DNA from: Vespa crabro
Taxonomy: Eukaryota; Arthropoda; Insecta; Hymenoptera; Vespidae
Direction of reading: 5' to 3'
DNA: 64,000 nucleotides
Assembly (NCBI RefSeq): GCF_910589235.1
Contig: NC_060960.1
Location: 4,251,839 to 4,315,838, forward strand
The position numbers and the translations under genes are program-made. The notes below the pieces were generated by a model. It saw only the letters and a program-made list of their open reading frames with translations. It was not told where the DNA came from and did not search any database. The first letter of the stretch is position 1; the number at the start of each line of letters is the position of its first letter. Below, in pieces: positions 25,901-39,800 of the stretch.

Positions 25901-28900
25901 CCCATAATTTTATTTAAATCATAGACACGTACCAGGAACGAGTCCTTTGAACGCAGCCTGAGCTGGTCCAGGTGGTTCACCTTCTTTCTCCACATAAAGG
26001 ACCGATTCGATCGCATCCTTGGGATCAATGCTAACTTTGTAGTGGGTATAAATCCCAGCAGGATAAGGTGGCTGCCAGAGTACCAATAACGTAGTCTCAT
26101 TTCTAAACCACACGATGAACTTCCCTGGCGTATTTGGTTCTAACGAAAGAAAGCAAATTAAATGAATTATCACGAATACTCCATTAAAATGTCTATGTTA
26201 ATCGATGAGTAATAAAAGAGAAACGTTACTGGTTGTAAAGTTCCTGCTTGTGTAGGCCACACTCTCTTTGGTGTCCAGCACCGTGAAGAGTTGAAGGGAG
26301 TATGTCGCCCCGGGCGTCAGATCACGAAGTGTATAGGGCACGGCATCGGCGGGTATCACACTCGTCCTTGGATTTCCGGTGTCGCTGAAGCTTTGTACCC
26401 TCAGGCGGAAACCAGAATAATTGCCCTGGGCTGGCGGCGACCAATATACGATCGCGGTTTTCCCATTGCGAACAGATACGGTCAAATTGGAGGGTGGATC
26501 CGGTGCTGAAGCGCGAACAATTATCATGAATTATGTGACACGTCTGTCACATCCATCAATTTGTATTCTTTCCAATAAAATACGTTTTCTTTATCATTCT
26601 CAACGAACGTTTATTCGAATCGTTGAAAATATTCGTGATTGAACATACATGTTCGGAAAAAACTTCCACGGAACGTGGCTCGGCTCGTTTTCATTAAAAT
26701 GCATGTCAGAACGTGTTTGAAATATATACAGCCTGAATATCAGGAGTATATTTTCGAACTTCGTATATGTATACGTTTATGTTCTAAGAATTTTAGAAAG
26801 GTATTAATGTTATTTACACTTTATACCTGTCGTGATCGAAGCAGCCCACGTGAGCCAATCGTGAAGAGTGCCGTTACTGTAGTATAGCCAAAACTCATAT
26901 TTTGTACCCGGAAGACCATCCCTGAACTTGATAACATCACCGATGTCTATTGCGGCTATAGTAGTGTTTGGCTGTGGATAACCAACAGCAGGACTGTAAT
27001 CCAGTCGGTACCAAGAACCGCCTTGACTCAAATTACCTGGAATTTCGATCGCTAGATCGGCCGAATAGGAGACCTAAGAAAAACAAAAAATAGAGCAAAA
27101 TATCAATGCGACGAGATTTTCGTATCTATTTTTGAAGTGATAAATTAAAATAGTTAATTAAATTTATAGTAAATAAAGTAAATTAAAACCACGAGTGATC
27201 AACTGCATATTCTTTAATAAAAAATCTTCTGAATCTTATGTACGAAACAAACAATGTTTCGATGAAATCTCGATAAATAAGAATTTCACTGCAACACAAT
27301 GGAATTTCGTATCATATTATCATAGGATTATAGTCCTCGTCTTTGCGAGAAACAAAAAGAAAGGAAGAAAAACAGAGATTTGCTTTATGTTTCAAGATCA
27401 TCGTTCGCGCTTGATGATTCTCACGACTTTATCGTAGCGCTATTGTAACCCTGACTTGTGAAACGAGTCAGTGTATACACGCTAAGTCCGTTAGAAATCA
27501 TCAAGAGCATGCACCTCACTAATCAAGGTTCATACGCGGAAAAGACGAATCGAGTAAATCTTATTTCATTTGGAAAATATTTTTTTCTTATCATAGATAC
27601 CATAGTCCAATTTTGATGTAGCTTTTTTTAAAATTAATCACCAACGAGCACGTTTTTTCGCGGAAAAATGTTTACCCAATAATGTGTACACGTTTATACT
27701 ACGATCGTGCGTTTGCTTGTTTTAACGAGAGAGGCGTGACCTCCCGGCGCGCTTCGAGAAGACTCGCTTTCTCCCCCACGAAAACTCGTAACAAATGGCG
27801 AGTCGGTCGATAGTGAGCTCTCTTCCGCATGTAGGTATGTACGTCCGTTTATCGTACTATACTCTTCGTAATTTCCTCGATTCTAACGAATCTAACATTG
27901 GATTCAAACGTAATTACATCCTTTTTTCTTCGAATTTTATCGGTAACGTCACGGTTCATCGTAAATCACAAAAAGATTTATAGATATAGTAGTTCACTTT
28001 AATAGCACATTATTCTAACAGATATAATAACGTAATTAGTAGTGATAGATATTGCGAAAACGTATAAATATACTATGACAAAACCGCAGGTAACGAGAAT
28101 CATATATAAGTTAAATAATCAAACAGGATCTTCTATTTCTTTTTATGGTAATATAAAAGTGTAAATGTAATTAGTTTTGCATTGTTGTATTCGTTTAATT
28201 AAAATTCTGCTATTCTAACTATTTTCTATGTAATTACATAAATCATATATTGTTTAAGTAATGCTTCTTTAAATATTTGTAAAAAGTATACAAAATTAAT
28301 AAAAAATAAATGAAGTTCAAAAAGTTTCATCAACGCTTTCCTAATCCAATCGCAAAGGGAAGTGTTGAAGCGCATATGGCACACCCTTGTAGGTTGAACG
28401 TTGAACTAAAGGTTTTTTAATGCAACACCAGATGCTTGTCCTTGAAATTTCTTTAGACACTCGCTACATAGATCCCATAGAAAAACGCGACTAAGAGACC
28501 ATGGCCAATGCTTATTTATATTTAGATATTTCCCTGAATGCTCAATTTTCTGGAATATCTTCGATCGAGCAACCGAAGTTTTCTAGGCCAAACAATTTAT
28601 AACGCTCATCATAAACTTACTTTTGAAATATTTATTTTTTTAATCGCAGCAGTACGACCACTTGGTATCAATAACTGCATATAAGAATGTTTAAACAACC
28701 TCGAAAGTAATAATCCGGACAAAATCCCAATTAATCAAGGATAACTCTTTCCCTTTTTCATTCTTTTCACACAAACTCCTCGTATTTTTCTCTCTTCCTT
28801 TCCCTTTTTCTAATTTTCTCCAAGCGTTTTTTCGGATAATTAATCGATATCATTCAGTATTCCCAATTCACTATGTAAAAATCTACATAAAACATTAAAA

Positions 28901-31208
28901 CGCAGTTAATCTCGTTTATAAAATATATTGTAGTAGCAATTGTATATTTAACAGTATATTTCTAAAATATATCCATTTGTTACAATTCGGCTATATTCAT
29001 TTAAGAATAACTCCTAACTCCAGTTCGGCGCGTGTGATTAATTTTGGTGCGAGGATACAATGCGCGTATCTCGATGATAATATATGATTTTTGAAACAAG
29101 CTACGCCATTAATGAATACAAGGAAAGTCGAGGAGAATGATCGTACCTTACAAGCATAATTGGCAGACTCAACAGGAAGGAAAACGAGAAATACAAAATG
29201 CATATGTATTCCGACGAATTACAGCCATTCTAAACATCTGGCTACATGACGTACCGGAAGTAGCATAGCGGGCGTAAAACGAGGCCCACCCTGATTCTAT
29301 GAAAGTCGTTATTGAAGCGTGACGAGGACAACATACTGACTGGAAAGCAAAACGTTTTTTTCGAAAACGGCTGCTCTTTTGAAAAATCTATTTTTTGTTC
29401 TTTTCTTATACGGATGAATAATTCCGAATAATACTTTGACACGTAGGAAAAGAGGATTTTCCACTCTTTCAGGTGTTCTTTCCCGACGACATCCGGTCGT
29501 GTTGGTAAGAGAGATGCATATTGATCTCTCTTCCCTCTTTCTCTTTCACTCTTTCAATTTCTTTCGTTCTAACCTCTCCCTTGCTCAGCAACCCTTTTCG
29601 TCGTTTGCAACGACTGAGACTTCTAATTGTACAAAGAAGGTTTGAATGGTCGAATAGCGACGGTATGAGGAAGAAGGTAGTGAACTAAAAGCGGGAAAAG
29701 AAAAGTAAAAAAAAAAAAAAGAGGAGAAGATAGAAAACGGCAGGGTAGAAATTTATGCATATGTATATACATGTATTGCCGTTGTACATATAATATAGGT
29801 AGGGTGTTGTAATAACTACTACGATTTAAATATTTCCGAATCTACGAGAAGAGAAAACAATTTTTAAAAATACTTGAGCCAATACAAAAATATCTTTATC
29901 ACAGTATTATCAATTTTTTTTTTAATATTCATTATTTCTATAATATTTAATAATTAAAATGATAATACTTATTTTGGAACATCCTGTACACATACGTATA
30001 TGTATATAAATAAATGTACATATGTGAAAGTTCTACAAGAATCCCATTTGCTCTGGTAAATTCAATTCGTGGTAGAAAATTTTTTCTGCTTGCGTCAATG
30101 ATGATTAAAACGTGGCTAACGTCAAAGTCAAAGAGAGACGCGGTCAGGGCGTCTGCGATTACATAAAAAAAAAAAAAAAAATATGATACATTTTCAGAAA
30201 GGGCGGATTTTAAAAAGCACATTAGCAACGTACAGCTTCGTTAACGACCGTAATTAGAATGCGCGACGAATGAAAATTCTCAACATTCCTTCAATGAATT
30301 TTCGTTCTTGGATAAAAAAATTATGCAATTTTGGTTACAATTATATCACTGGTAACATTTGAAAATATAATTAATTAAAATATTTGTTCAAAATGAAAAA
30401 TTACGAAAATTTTCATGACAAGAAGAAATCACTACTTACAAATTGAAGATAAGTATATTCCAATAATAGTTTCTTATACACTTATACGCTTATACACTTG
30501 TTATATTTTAATCTTATCATATTTGAATGCAAATCTGTAATTCCTTATAGAAATATGAAACATTAAAAATTTTAGATATTTACCAATTATAGTCACATAA
30601 TTATTTTGATCTTAAATTTCACCATAAAGAAAGTAAATGATTCACTAATTTTATTTCGTGATAATAATTATAATAGAAAAATCATACTGAAATTTGCCTA
30701 AAATCTATCAAGTTTTTATAAACTTTGATAAGAGAAGGACGTATTGTTAAATAAATAAATTAATCAATGAAGTGGAATTTTAATTAAGATTATTGATAAA
30801 TACTTTCTAGTTTGAACAACTAGTAAAGGATAAAATCGCAAGAAAACGATATATACGTATCGTTTAACACACAATGAAAGAACTTTCGCTGGTGGGCAAA
30901 AGGAATCGTAAGGCTCACGTCGATACGTACTAAAAATATTACGAGTTACACCTTGTTGCCATTGACTGGCCGTCAGGCTCTTCTTCGTACGACTGTCATT
31001 ACATCGAGTTGCACTCACGGTATGTTGGAATGCGGGAATGCCTCGACGCGTATCTCCTCTCTTTTTCTCTCTTCTTGTTGAACGAACGAAGGGACGTTCC
31101 CCTTGCTTTGCACGCGTCGTTCGATCGTACAGCCGTCGACGAGGACGATGATGCTACTTCCTGTTGACCCCCGTCACGCACTCTGCGAGCGTTTCCTTTT
31201 ATCCCAAG

Positions 31209-31252
<44 letters not shown>

Positions 31253-34200
31253 TTCTCCCTCTTTCTCCTCGATATATTGTACGAACAACTCTCTTCTCTT
31301 TAGCTCTTCAAAACTCGCAAAGCCAGTTCTTCTTGAAGTATGCATACAAGCGCGTTCACGTTTAACATGTGGAAAGTGTCGCTAGGTAAGTTGATAAAAC
31401 TTGGTCATGTTTAAATAGTCCTACATAAAGTTTACAAGGATGTATGATATTGGTCATGTTTAAATAGTCCTACATAAAGTTTACAAGGATGTATGATATT
31501 GGTCATGTTTAAATAGTCCTACATAAAGTTTACAAGGATGTACGATATTAAACATTTATTTTAATATCACATCGGACAAATCACTAACATTGTCAATTTA
31601 GATCATAATTTTCTTGATTGATAATTTGGTAAAATATTTGTTCTATTATTGTAACGATCCGTGAGCATGATCTAGTTTCAAAACGATCGTAGTAATATAT
31701 TCTCATCGTAGAGTGTCCAATACGTCTTTCAATTAACACGTTGAATGTCAAAGGGGATCCCCCCCACCCGGTAAATGACGATCAATTTTGCAGATCTCAT
31801 AAATGTTTCTAAAATTTTTGTTGTGACGTTTAAAAAATGAAAAGTATATTTTCTAATAAAAATAAAGTCTCCTTAATGTAAAAAATATAATAATCAATTT
31901 TCCCATATCTTTCCCATATCTCTACAAAAATCTATGAAAGTTATTAGATGATTACATTAATTTATATAAAATCGATTAAACACCTAATGTACTAAGAACT
32001 ATGCCGGAACGCAATCAAGTCATAATTCATAAACGCGAAAATAATTTATTCTTAAACAGATTTGTAATATTATATTTGATTTACTTTTAAGACTTACATA
32101 GATTTTTCAATCGAGACGAAGTTTTGTTCGACAAAGTTGTCTCGATTCTCTCTATTCCATTCTTTGTTTGTTCTACCTTGTCGCTTTTCAAGTCGCAGTT
32201 CCTCGATGTTGCTTGTTATATCAAAAATGCACAATCGACTTTGTAACTCTCGTGACACGAATAAAAATCATCTCACGCACAAAAGTGGTGCATGTATGAA
32301 GTACGTTAATCTTTCCGAATGCATATGGCTTCTTCAATCTTCTTGTCACCGTCTCTTTTTTCTCTCTTCGATCGATGACGACTTCATAAATCACAGAGCA
32401 TTGCTTCGAGCATCCTTTTTATCTTTCCAATAAACGTATATCTCCATCGAATGACATATGATTCGAACGAAAGCGAGAAAATAAATTCAAAAATCGCATA
32501 GAATGTCAAGAAAACAGGCAAGAATGATCATAACGATAAATATTACGAGTAATACAATTCCATAGAAAAACATTATCATTTTATGAATTCCAAAGAAAAT
32601 AAAGAAGTCTGATTTAATCATAAACGCCGAGATGATCAGTCTACATTATTAATGATAATGATAACATTTTCAAAAAGTATTTTCATTCTTATAATTCCAT
32701 GATGACTCGTCTAGTAATAAAAATAATAAAAAATTAAATTTTGATCCTGTCATTTTTTTTTTTTCATCACTAAACGGAAAAATATTTCTCATATAACGTT
32801 TAACGCGATGAATATCAAGGAATTCTATCGAGATTCTTTGGAAGCGCCAGCACGAGATTAAAGAAAATTTGGCACGAGACGAAAGATACGACGTTGGAAG
32901 ATTTTTGCGGGCTTCGAACTTGCGTCATAGGCAGTCTCAGTTTGGGTGCGTGTCGCTGACACTTATCGTTGCAACGTTTAATACCAGAATCTGGCAATTT
33001 GCCAGAAATCCAGAAAGAGAAAAAAAATATGACGTCTAACTAATAAAAAATGGAATATAGTAGTGGTGAAAATAATCACCATGAGATCAATTCGAAAAAA
33101 ATGTATGGCATGACGAAAGTAGAAAAGTGTCGTGGGTAACACACTCACTTGCGTGCTTCCTGGCAAGTTAATTGGCATGTACCATAAACGGATTTTCTGA
33201 TATAACTTTTTAATAAGAATTACCATTGGAATATATCGTGATTTTCTTAATAGAAAAATTAGAGAGTTTAATACGTTTTTCTTAAATTAGAAAGTTAATT
33301 TCTATTTTACAGTAATTCTAGTTTTATTTAAATTCCATTTTATAATTTTATAGAAAGATCTTTAGTCGACTGCTATCGAAAGTTTTATTATTTCGCGATA
33401 TGAATTTTAATTTCTATATATCTCTCAAAAAAAAAAAAACTTTTTTATTTTCAAACGATCCGTCCGATCACGTATCGAGTTCTGGGATAAGTGCATCTCT
33501 CCAAAGAATCTAAAATTCTCCCCACTCCATAAATACATCTCTTATCGTTAGCTTTTAAAACTTTTCACAAAGCATCGATGATGTCTCGTTATCGTTCTCG
33601 TACATGCATCTTTAGACGACCGACAACGAAGTGTCGAGTTTCCTGTCGTCACCTCAAAATCATAGTATCCTTGGTACTTAAGAAGCGCTAGGAAATCTTT
33701 CAATATCGATTCAAATTGGCGTCAGACCTAGTATCCGATAACAGAAACAAGTTGCCAGCTATAGCATACCTTTTGATCGGTTCTAAGCCGTTAATTGCTT
33801 TGATTTTTATACGTGACACTCTCTTAAAACAATATGACGTTAACATATTGATAATATCACTATGTATATACATATATAAACTTGTTTAGAATAGAAATTC
33901 ATTTGTCCTATATACACATGTTTTATATTATTCGCATATCCTGTATGAATATATAGAAACATTTTTAGTAATTAAATTTATTAAATTAGATTATATATAG
34001 TCGAAGCAGCGATCTTTTATTTATTAACGATTTTTTTATAATGCTATATTTTTCACATAAAATTACACGGATCGTAATGGATTTACTTAATCCATTACGT
34101 GAAAAAATAAATCGATAGAGAATGATAATAAACTCTCCATAAATTTTGCATAAATGAATACACAACGAACACACGAAGGGAATCAGAAATTTCCTTTGTT

Positions 34201-36073
34201 TCTTGATGTACTGAGAAGGAAAGAAACAAAGGAACAAACACGCACTTGTCGCGGTCTGGATTATGGACGAGTTCCGAATCTCTAAATAAGAGAAGAGAAT
34301 CGTCGTGCCGGGCATACTGGAACTTTCGTAAAATAAGGCACAAATAATCCAACGAAGGGATTCCAAACTCGTCAAAGACAAACAGGATGTAAAGGGACGA
34401 CGTCGAGGGAGAGTAAGAATAAGAAGAAAAAATTACTTTGAAAAAGGAAAGCAAAAGATAGCTATCGACGAAGCAACGAACTTCAAAGTAGAAAAAAGAT
34501 ACTTTCTATTTTTTCTTGATGCAAAGAATTTCAGCAGTCTTTCGTCTCTCGCTTGTATGAAAAAAGAAAATATGTACAGAATATATACAATACCTTCCTA
34601 TAAATAATTGACTCTGATTATTAGAAGAACAAAAAAAAAAAGAAAAAAATTATCAAAATATAATTTATTAATTAAAAACAAATAATTGCCTATGACTTGA
34701 TCAAAAATTCAAATAAATAATCGACTATTGAACAAATATAAATGAAATCAGAATTTTCACAATGTTTTACGATAATAGAAAGAAGTGATAGAAAGAAAAA
34801 ATACATCAGCGATATTTCCGTGCTACAATCGAACGTGACAAACAAAATTCGATTAAAGGCTCGAAGACGATTCAAAATTTTGCTTAACGATCTGGATGAT
34901 CTAATAATGAACATTGTACACGGAAATTTTAACAAATTCAAATCACGCTCCGTTACCACCTGTACTAGGTTCTTTTCGAACAGGCTACTTGCGCGATTCT
35001 TAGTTAGTAACTCGCGTGCTTTATTTTCTTTACATCAGCAAAACCTGTTGCTTGGCTCACTAAAACTCGTGCCAAGCTGTTCACCACGCCATCCGCCGCC
35101 AACGGCGTGCATGCGAGCACATCTTGCACTCAAGAAATCAATTACTCTTTTGCCTTATTTACCTCCATCCTCCCCCTTTTCAAACGAACTCCTTCCTTGT
35201 GTTTTTCAACAACCATCGACCTTATTTGTAGTACGATCACATAGATAGTTAGTATATAGACAAGGTTAACGCTTCTTCGACAAGATTTTGACCCATCAAT
35301 CTGATCTTTTGAAAAAAGTGAAATTCAATTCATGCTTTACCAAGAATTATCGTTTCGTTATCATAAATGTAATTATTTTCCTAACCATTCTACCGTAAAA
35401 ATATTGAAACGTACGATGACACATCTCGAAACAATGCCTTTCGATTTAAGTAGAGAAAGTTTGAACTGTACGATACGATAAAAAGTAAACTACGATGTGT
35501 AAAAAGATACTCAACGATACTCCTAATAGCGTGAAAGCGTAATAAATTTTAATGCTAGATTTTTAAATCTCGAATAATACCGCGTGACTTAATATTTTTG
35601 ACGTTGGTTCGAGGACAACTATTTTCCGTACACGAAATTTCTCAGCTCGAATAGATTTTAACGTTGTTCCTCGTGTAGAACAACTTTTACTCGAAAACAA
35701 GTTGGTTTTACATTCCACGCCACTTACATATTAACACTTTTACTCGAAGTAAGTTGCAACAGATACGAATGTTATTTAATTGCGCAATACTATTTACTTA
35801 CTTAAGACTAATCGCCGATCGACAATCAAACAGATTTCACTCGAGCAACGCACTACGAACGTCCCATTATTCCAAGTGAAAATTTCATGACACGAAATTC
35901 GTTTCCTCCTTTCCTCACGCTTCTTTTCGAATACATTATTCGTTCGTTCTAGATTCGTCCAGAAGAATTTGCCTCAGAAATCGTCGAGTCACATTTTGCA
36001 TTAGGAATGCATCAGAAAATCCTATTTACATATTTCTCTCTCTTTGTCTCTCTCTCTCGAGAGAGAGAGAGAG

Positions 36074-36119
<46 letters not shown>

Positions 36120-36838
36120 AAAGAAAGAGAGACTGCACCATCGAGACTGTACATTATAGATACATACATACGTACGATAGTTATTCGTAATTGTTCATAC
36201 CGGACGTGTTCAATTCGCAACGAAACCGGATATTCGTCCGGTTTTGATCCTATATACCTCGAACAAACACATGCATAGATATATGTGTACACCTAAACAT
36301 TACGTATTCAAATTACCATCATTTTACGTTAAATGATTCTTATCTTTAATTGCATTTTGTTTGATCCTACTTTTGTTCCTCTTCACTCCTACCCATGTAC
36401 ATACCTTGAATTGCTTTCAAAAAGACGATGCATCGATATAAAGTATGTTCCTATAATCGAGTGATTCAATAGGTAGTAAAATGGAGCAGCGTGTTAACCG
36501 ATCGATATGCGCTGGCAGCGTTAAAATCACCCGTGTAATTGTATATTCCATGCTTCAAAAGGCTAATTGTAAGTAGATTATCATATGTTAGTTTTGTTAA
36601 ACAATATTTATAGATTAGGAAGAACTATATAAATTTTTGATTGTTTCATATCAAATAAAAGTATGAATAAATTAAAAACATCTATTTGTACTAGAAAGCA
36701 AATAATTTTTCTATAATATTGTTCTACGTTAAACAGCGTCATAAAAATGTTTAATAAATTAATCTGAAACTGTCACTAAATGAAATTGAGAATAAACCAA
36801 AGTAATTGAATCGTATAAATAGGTATATATATACGTTG

Positions 36839-36886
<48 letters not shown>

Positions 36887-39800
36887 CACATTCTACAATA
36901 AAAATATATGAGTAAAAGCTAAAAAAACGTGACGAAAAAGTTTTCGTTAACATTGTTAGGCACCTGAAACAATCGTAAAAATACAATGGTAAGGAATGTT
37001 ACGCATTAATCATCCGCAACGACTCAAACCATAACGAACTACCTCAAGATAACATGGTTTACATTCTATTGTTACCGGCTTTGTTTTTCATATTACTCAG
37101 CCTGCAACTCGTTAAATAAAGCTCACTTGTATGTCTCCTAATTATAATTCACTTTATTTTGTCAATTGTAATATATCGAATCGGCTTTTTCATAACATTA
37201 AAATCTTCTTCATCTTTTCAAGTGACAAGATAGTATCTACGATTCCAAAACAACCTATATATCAATCTTATCGAAAACGTAAATGACAATATTATAAATT
37301 TTCCGTCTTTGTACACTTATTTTCCTTAAAATTAGAAATGTCAAACGTAAAAATTACAAACAATGACGAAGATATCAGAGATCTTAGACGTGATGTTTAA
37401 TTTTATTAATCATAAAATATGAGGATATCTATAAAGAAAAATTAAAACAAAATAAATTAAGAAATCTGTTCGAACATTTTCTTTTTACAATTAATATTAA
37501 TCTAAATTAATATTATACCGAAGAGGATATAGAACGATAAACTCTAGTAATTAAACTCTAATTGGTATGTAGAAGTCATAAAACTACTTATAAAATACTA
37601 AATTTTTATCTAATAATAAGTTCTAGTACGTAATACACGTAAGTTTCAATAGTTCGAACGTAAGTGTTAATTGTGGTATTTACAATTATTTAAATTCAAA
37701 ATAATGTTCAAATGCCTTTGGAAACTGAATTTTTTTCCAAATTAAGCAAAGTACTCTGAATTGTCGATTAAATGTGGAGAAATTATTGTATTATATGAAA
37801 TATAATATATGTAAAGAGTTTAAATAAAATTGATTTTAGTTGTAGTAATATAAAAATAGTAAGTAAGATGAAAAATACATAAATAAGCTTTTTTTAAATT
37901 CAAATATAAATTAATGGTAATATAAAGTCATTCAATAAGAATTACTGAATTTTCTTTTAAAATAAAATATAAATTATAATATTTTTTTTTCATTTTTATT
38001 ATAACATATAATATGATCAATTACAATTCGATATAGAGGAAACATAATATTGACCAAATAGTAACCATCGCTTTCATTACACATAATACCGATTCAATTT
38101 CGCTAATGACCGGTTGAAGTTTGTTTTGAAGGTGTTCAATTATTTGTAGATTGTTAGCGTAAACTTATTCTTTGAAATAATCCATCTAGCGGCAACAAAT
38201 TGTACGATCTTGATAAAAGGTTAATTAATATAATTTCATGAAAAAATTTTGCATATGGTAGTTATTTAACCGATCATATTTCATATATAATTGTAATTGA
38301 TCATACTATATGATTAAGTATACAATAAAGATTTTAAATAATTATTTTAATTTAAAAGTTTTATTGAAAAAAAAATTAGCTTTTATTGAATTAGCTTTTA
38401 TTGAATACTAGCAATACTAAAATCTTATTTCAATTTATTTTGGATTTGAATTTCTCCGAATTTATCAAAAATATTTTTTTGATATAAAATTTAGATATAA
38501 AATACTGAAAATTCCAGTTCGACATTACTAATTGGCCGACTCAATACATTAGATCGTTTCATAATTTCTATTATTTTAGTTTCATAATTTCTATTTTGTC
38601 TACTTATAACAAAATTGTAAATAAGCTGTTCATTAAATAGAGACAAGTAGTAGATAACACAGTGGATAATATAGATATTAGTTAATTTACATCAATTTTA
38701 ATTTTACTCAAAAATACGATAGAAATTATGCAACTTAACTTGCTTTAGGATTGTTTGATTTTGATGATATATTTACAGGATAGAGCAACTATATTTACAA
38801 AATGCATATATCCATTTTTTAAAAATGTACAAAGAATTTGTATTTTTTTATTACTGCTACTTAAAATCATTACTTTAGCTTCTTTAATTCTTCATGCACT
38901 TCATATACAAGTAAAATATTAATTTTTCTATATCTATGCAAGAATTCAGAACACTCTTTTTGACCAATCCAGAAAAATTTATTGAGTTTCCAAATGTGTC
39001 AAAAAATTTGTGTAATTCATCATATATCTGAGTTCTCCTAAAAACGAAAAAAAGAAAAAACTATAGATACATACATATGAATAAAGAAAAAATAATCAAC
39101 ATGACTCATCTTGAAATGGTAAACCACAAGGCACGCTCCGACAAACCGGAGATGGATGCACAAGCGTCTCGACGCTCGTATTACTTGAGCGACCTCGGTG
39201 TACCTCGATTAATAACAACATTACGGAGGACTACTCCTTAACTTGTTAGATATATCCGTACGCAACTAACGATTCCTTACAGCGATTCGTTCGACGCTTT
39301 CAGCGTCGGCTTACATAGCTTCACTGGAACGCAACGAGTATCATGTAACCAACCGGCTAGGAATGATTACTAAACGAACCTGTCTGTACATATGTTGCAT
39401 GTATATAAATACGTATTACAGATATCTATAGATCCATCGAAGAAATTGAATTTATATTATATTTGGAGTACAAAGATCGATAATACTGTATTCAGAAAAG
39501 TAACGATGTGATCCGTCTCAATGACGATCTTTGTTTGTTCCAGGAACATAGAGATCCGGTACACGTTAAACCTGTTTGTTTCGTGTTCAAGGTGGACCAA
39601 ACTCCTCTGATCATTCATCCTCAGCATATTTTTATGATTTTATCAATCGATCCAACTCATCCGACGAAAAATGAATACCTATCAGTACTTGGCAGTAATA
39701 AATCATGTCAGAACTGGTCGTAAAATTTACATCAATGACAAGACATATGACTGTTCACCTTTCTTTTAGTTTTTTCTTCGATAAGATAACGTTACCTCTT

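Noticed and set aside
29147..29203. Minus-strand exon starting MHFVFLVFLPVE and ending TGT AAG|GTACGA in phase 0, which could supply a signal peptide to the phosphatase.
   Set aside because: The n-region has no positive charge and the hydrophobic core is short. The frame is better explained by a pyrimidine tract, and the exon at 49025-49111 gives a far better signal sequence in the same phase. It remains possible as an alternative first exon.
32885..32965. GGCTTCGAACTT block resembling a tRNA B box.
   Set aside because: No matching acceptor stem, anticodon arm or A box could be laid out on either strand.
34742..35248. 168-codon plus-strand frame, the longest in the window.
   Set aside because: No recognisable domain, unusual composition and no supporting exons. 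The GC-richer part near 35030-35180 may matter as DNA, not protein.
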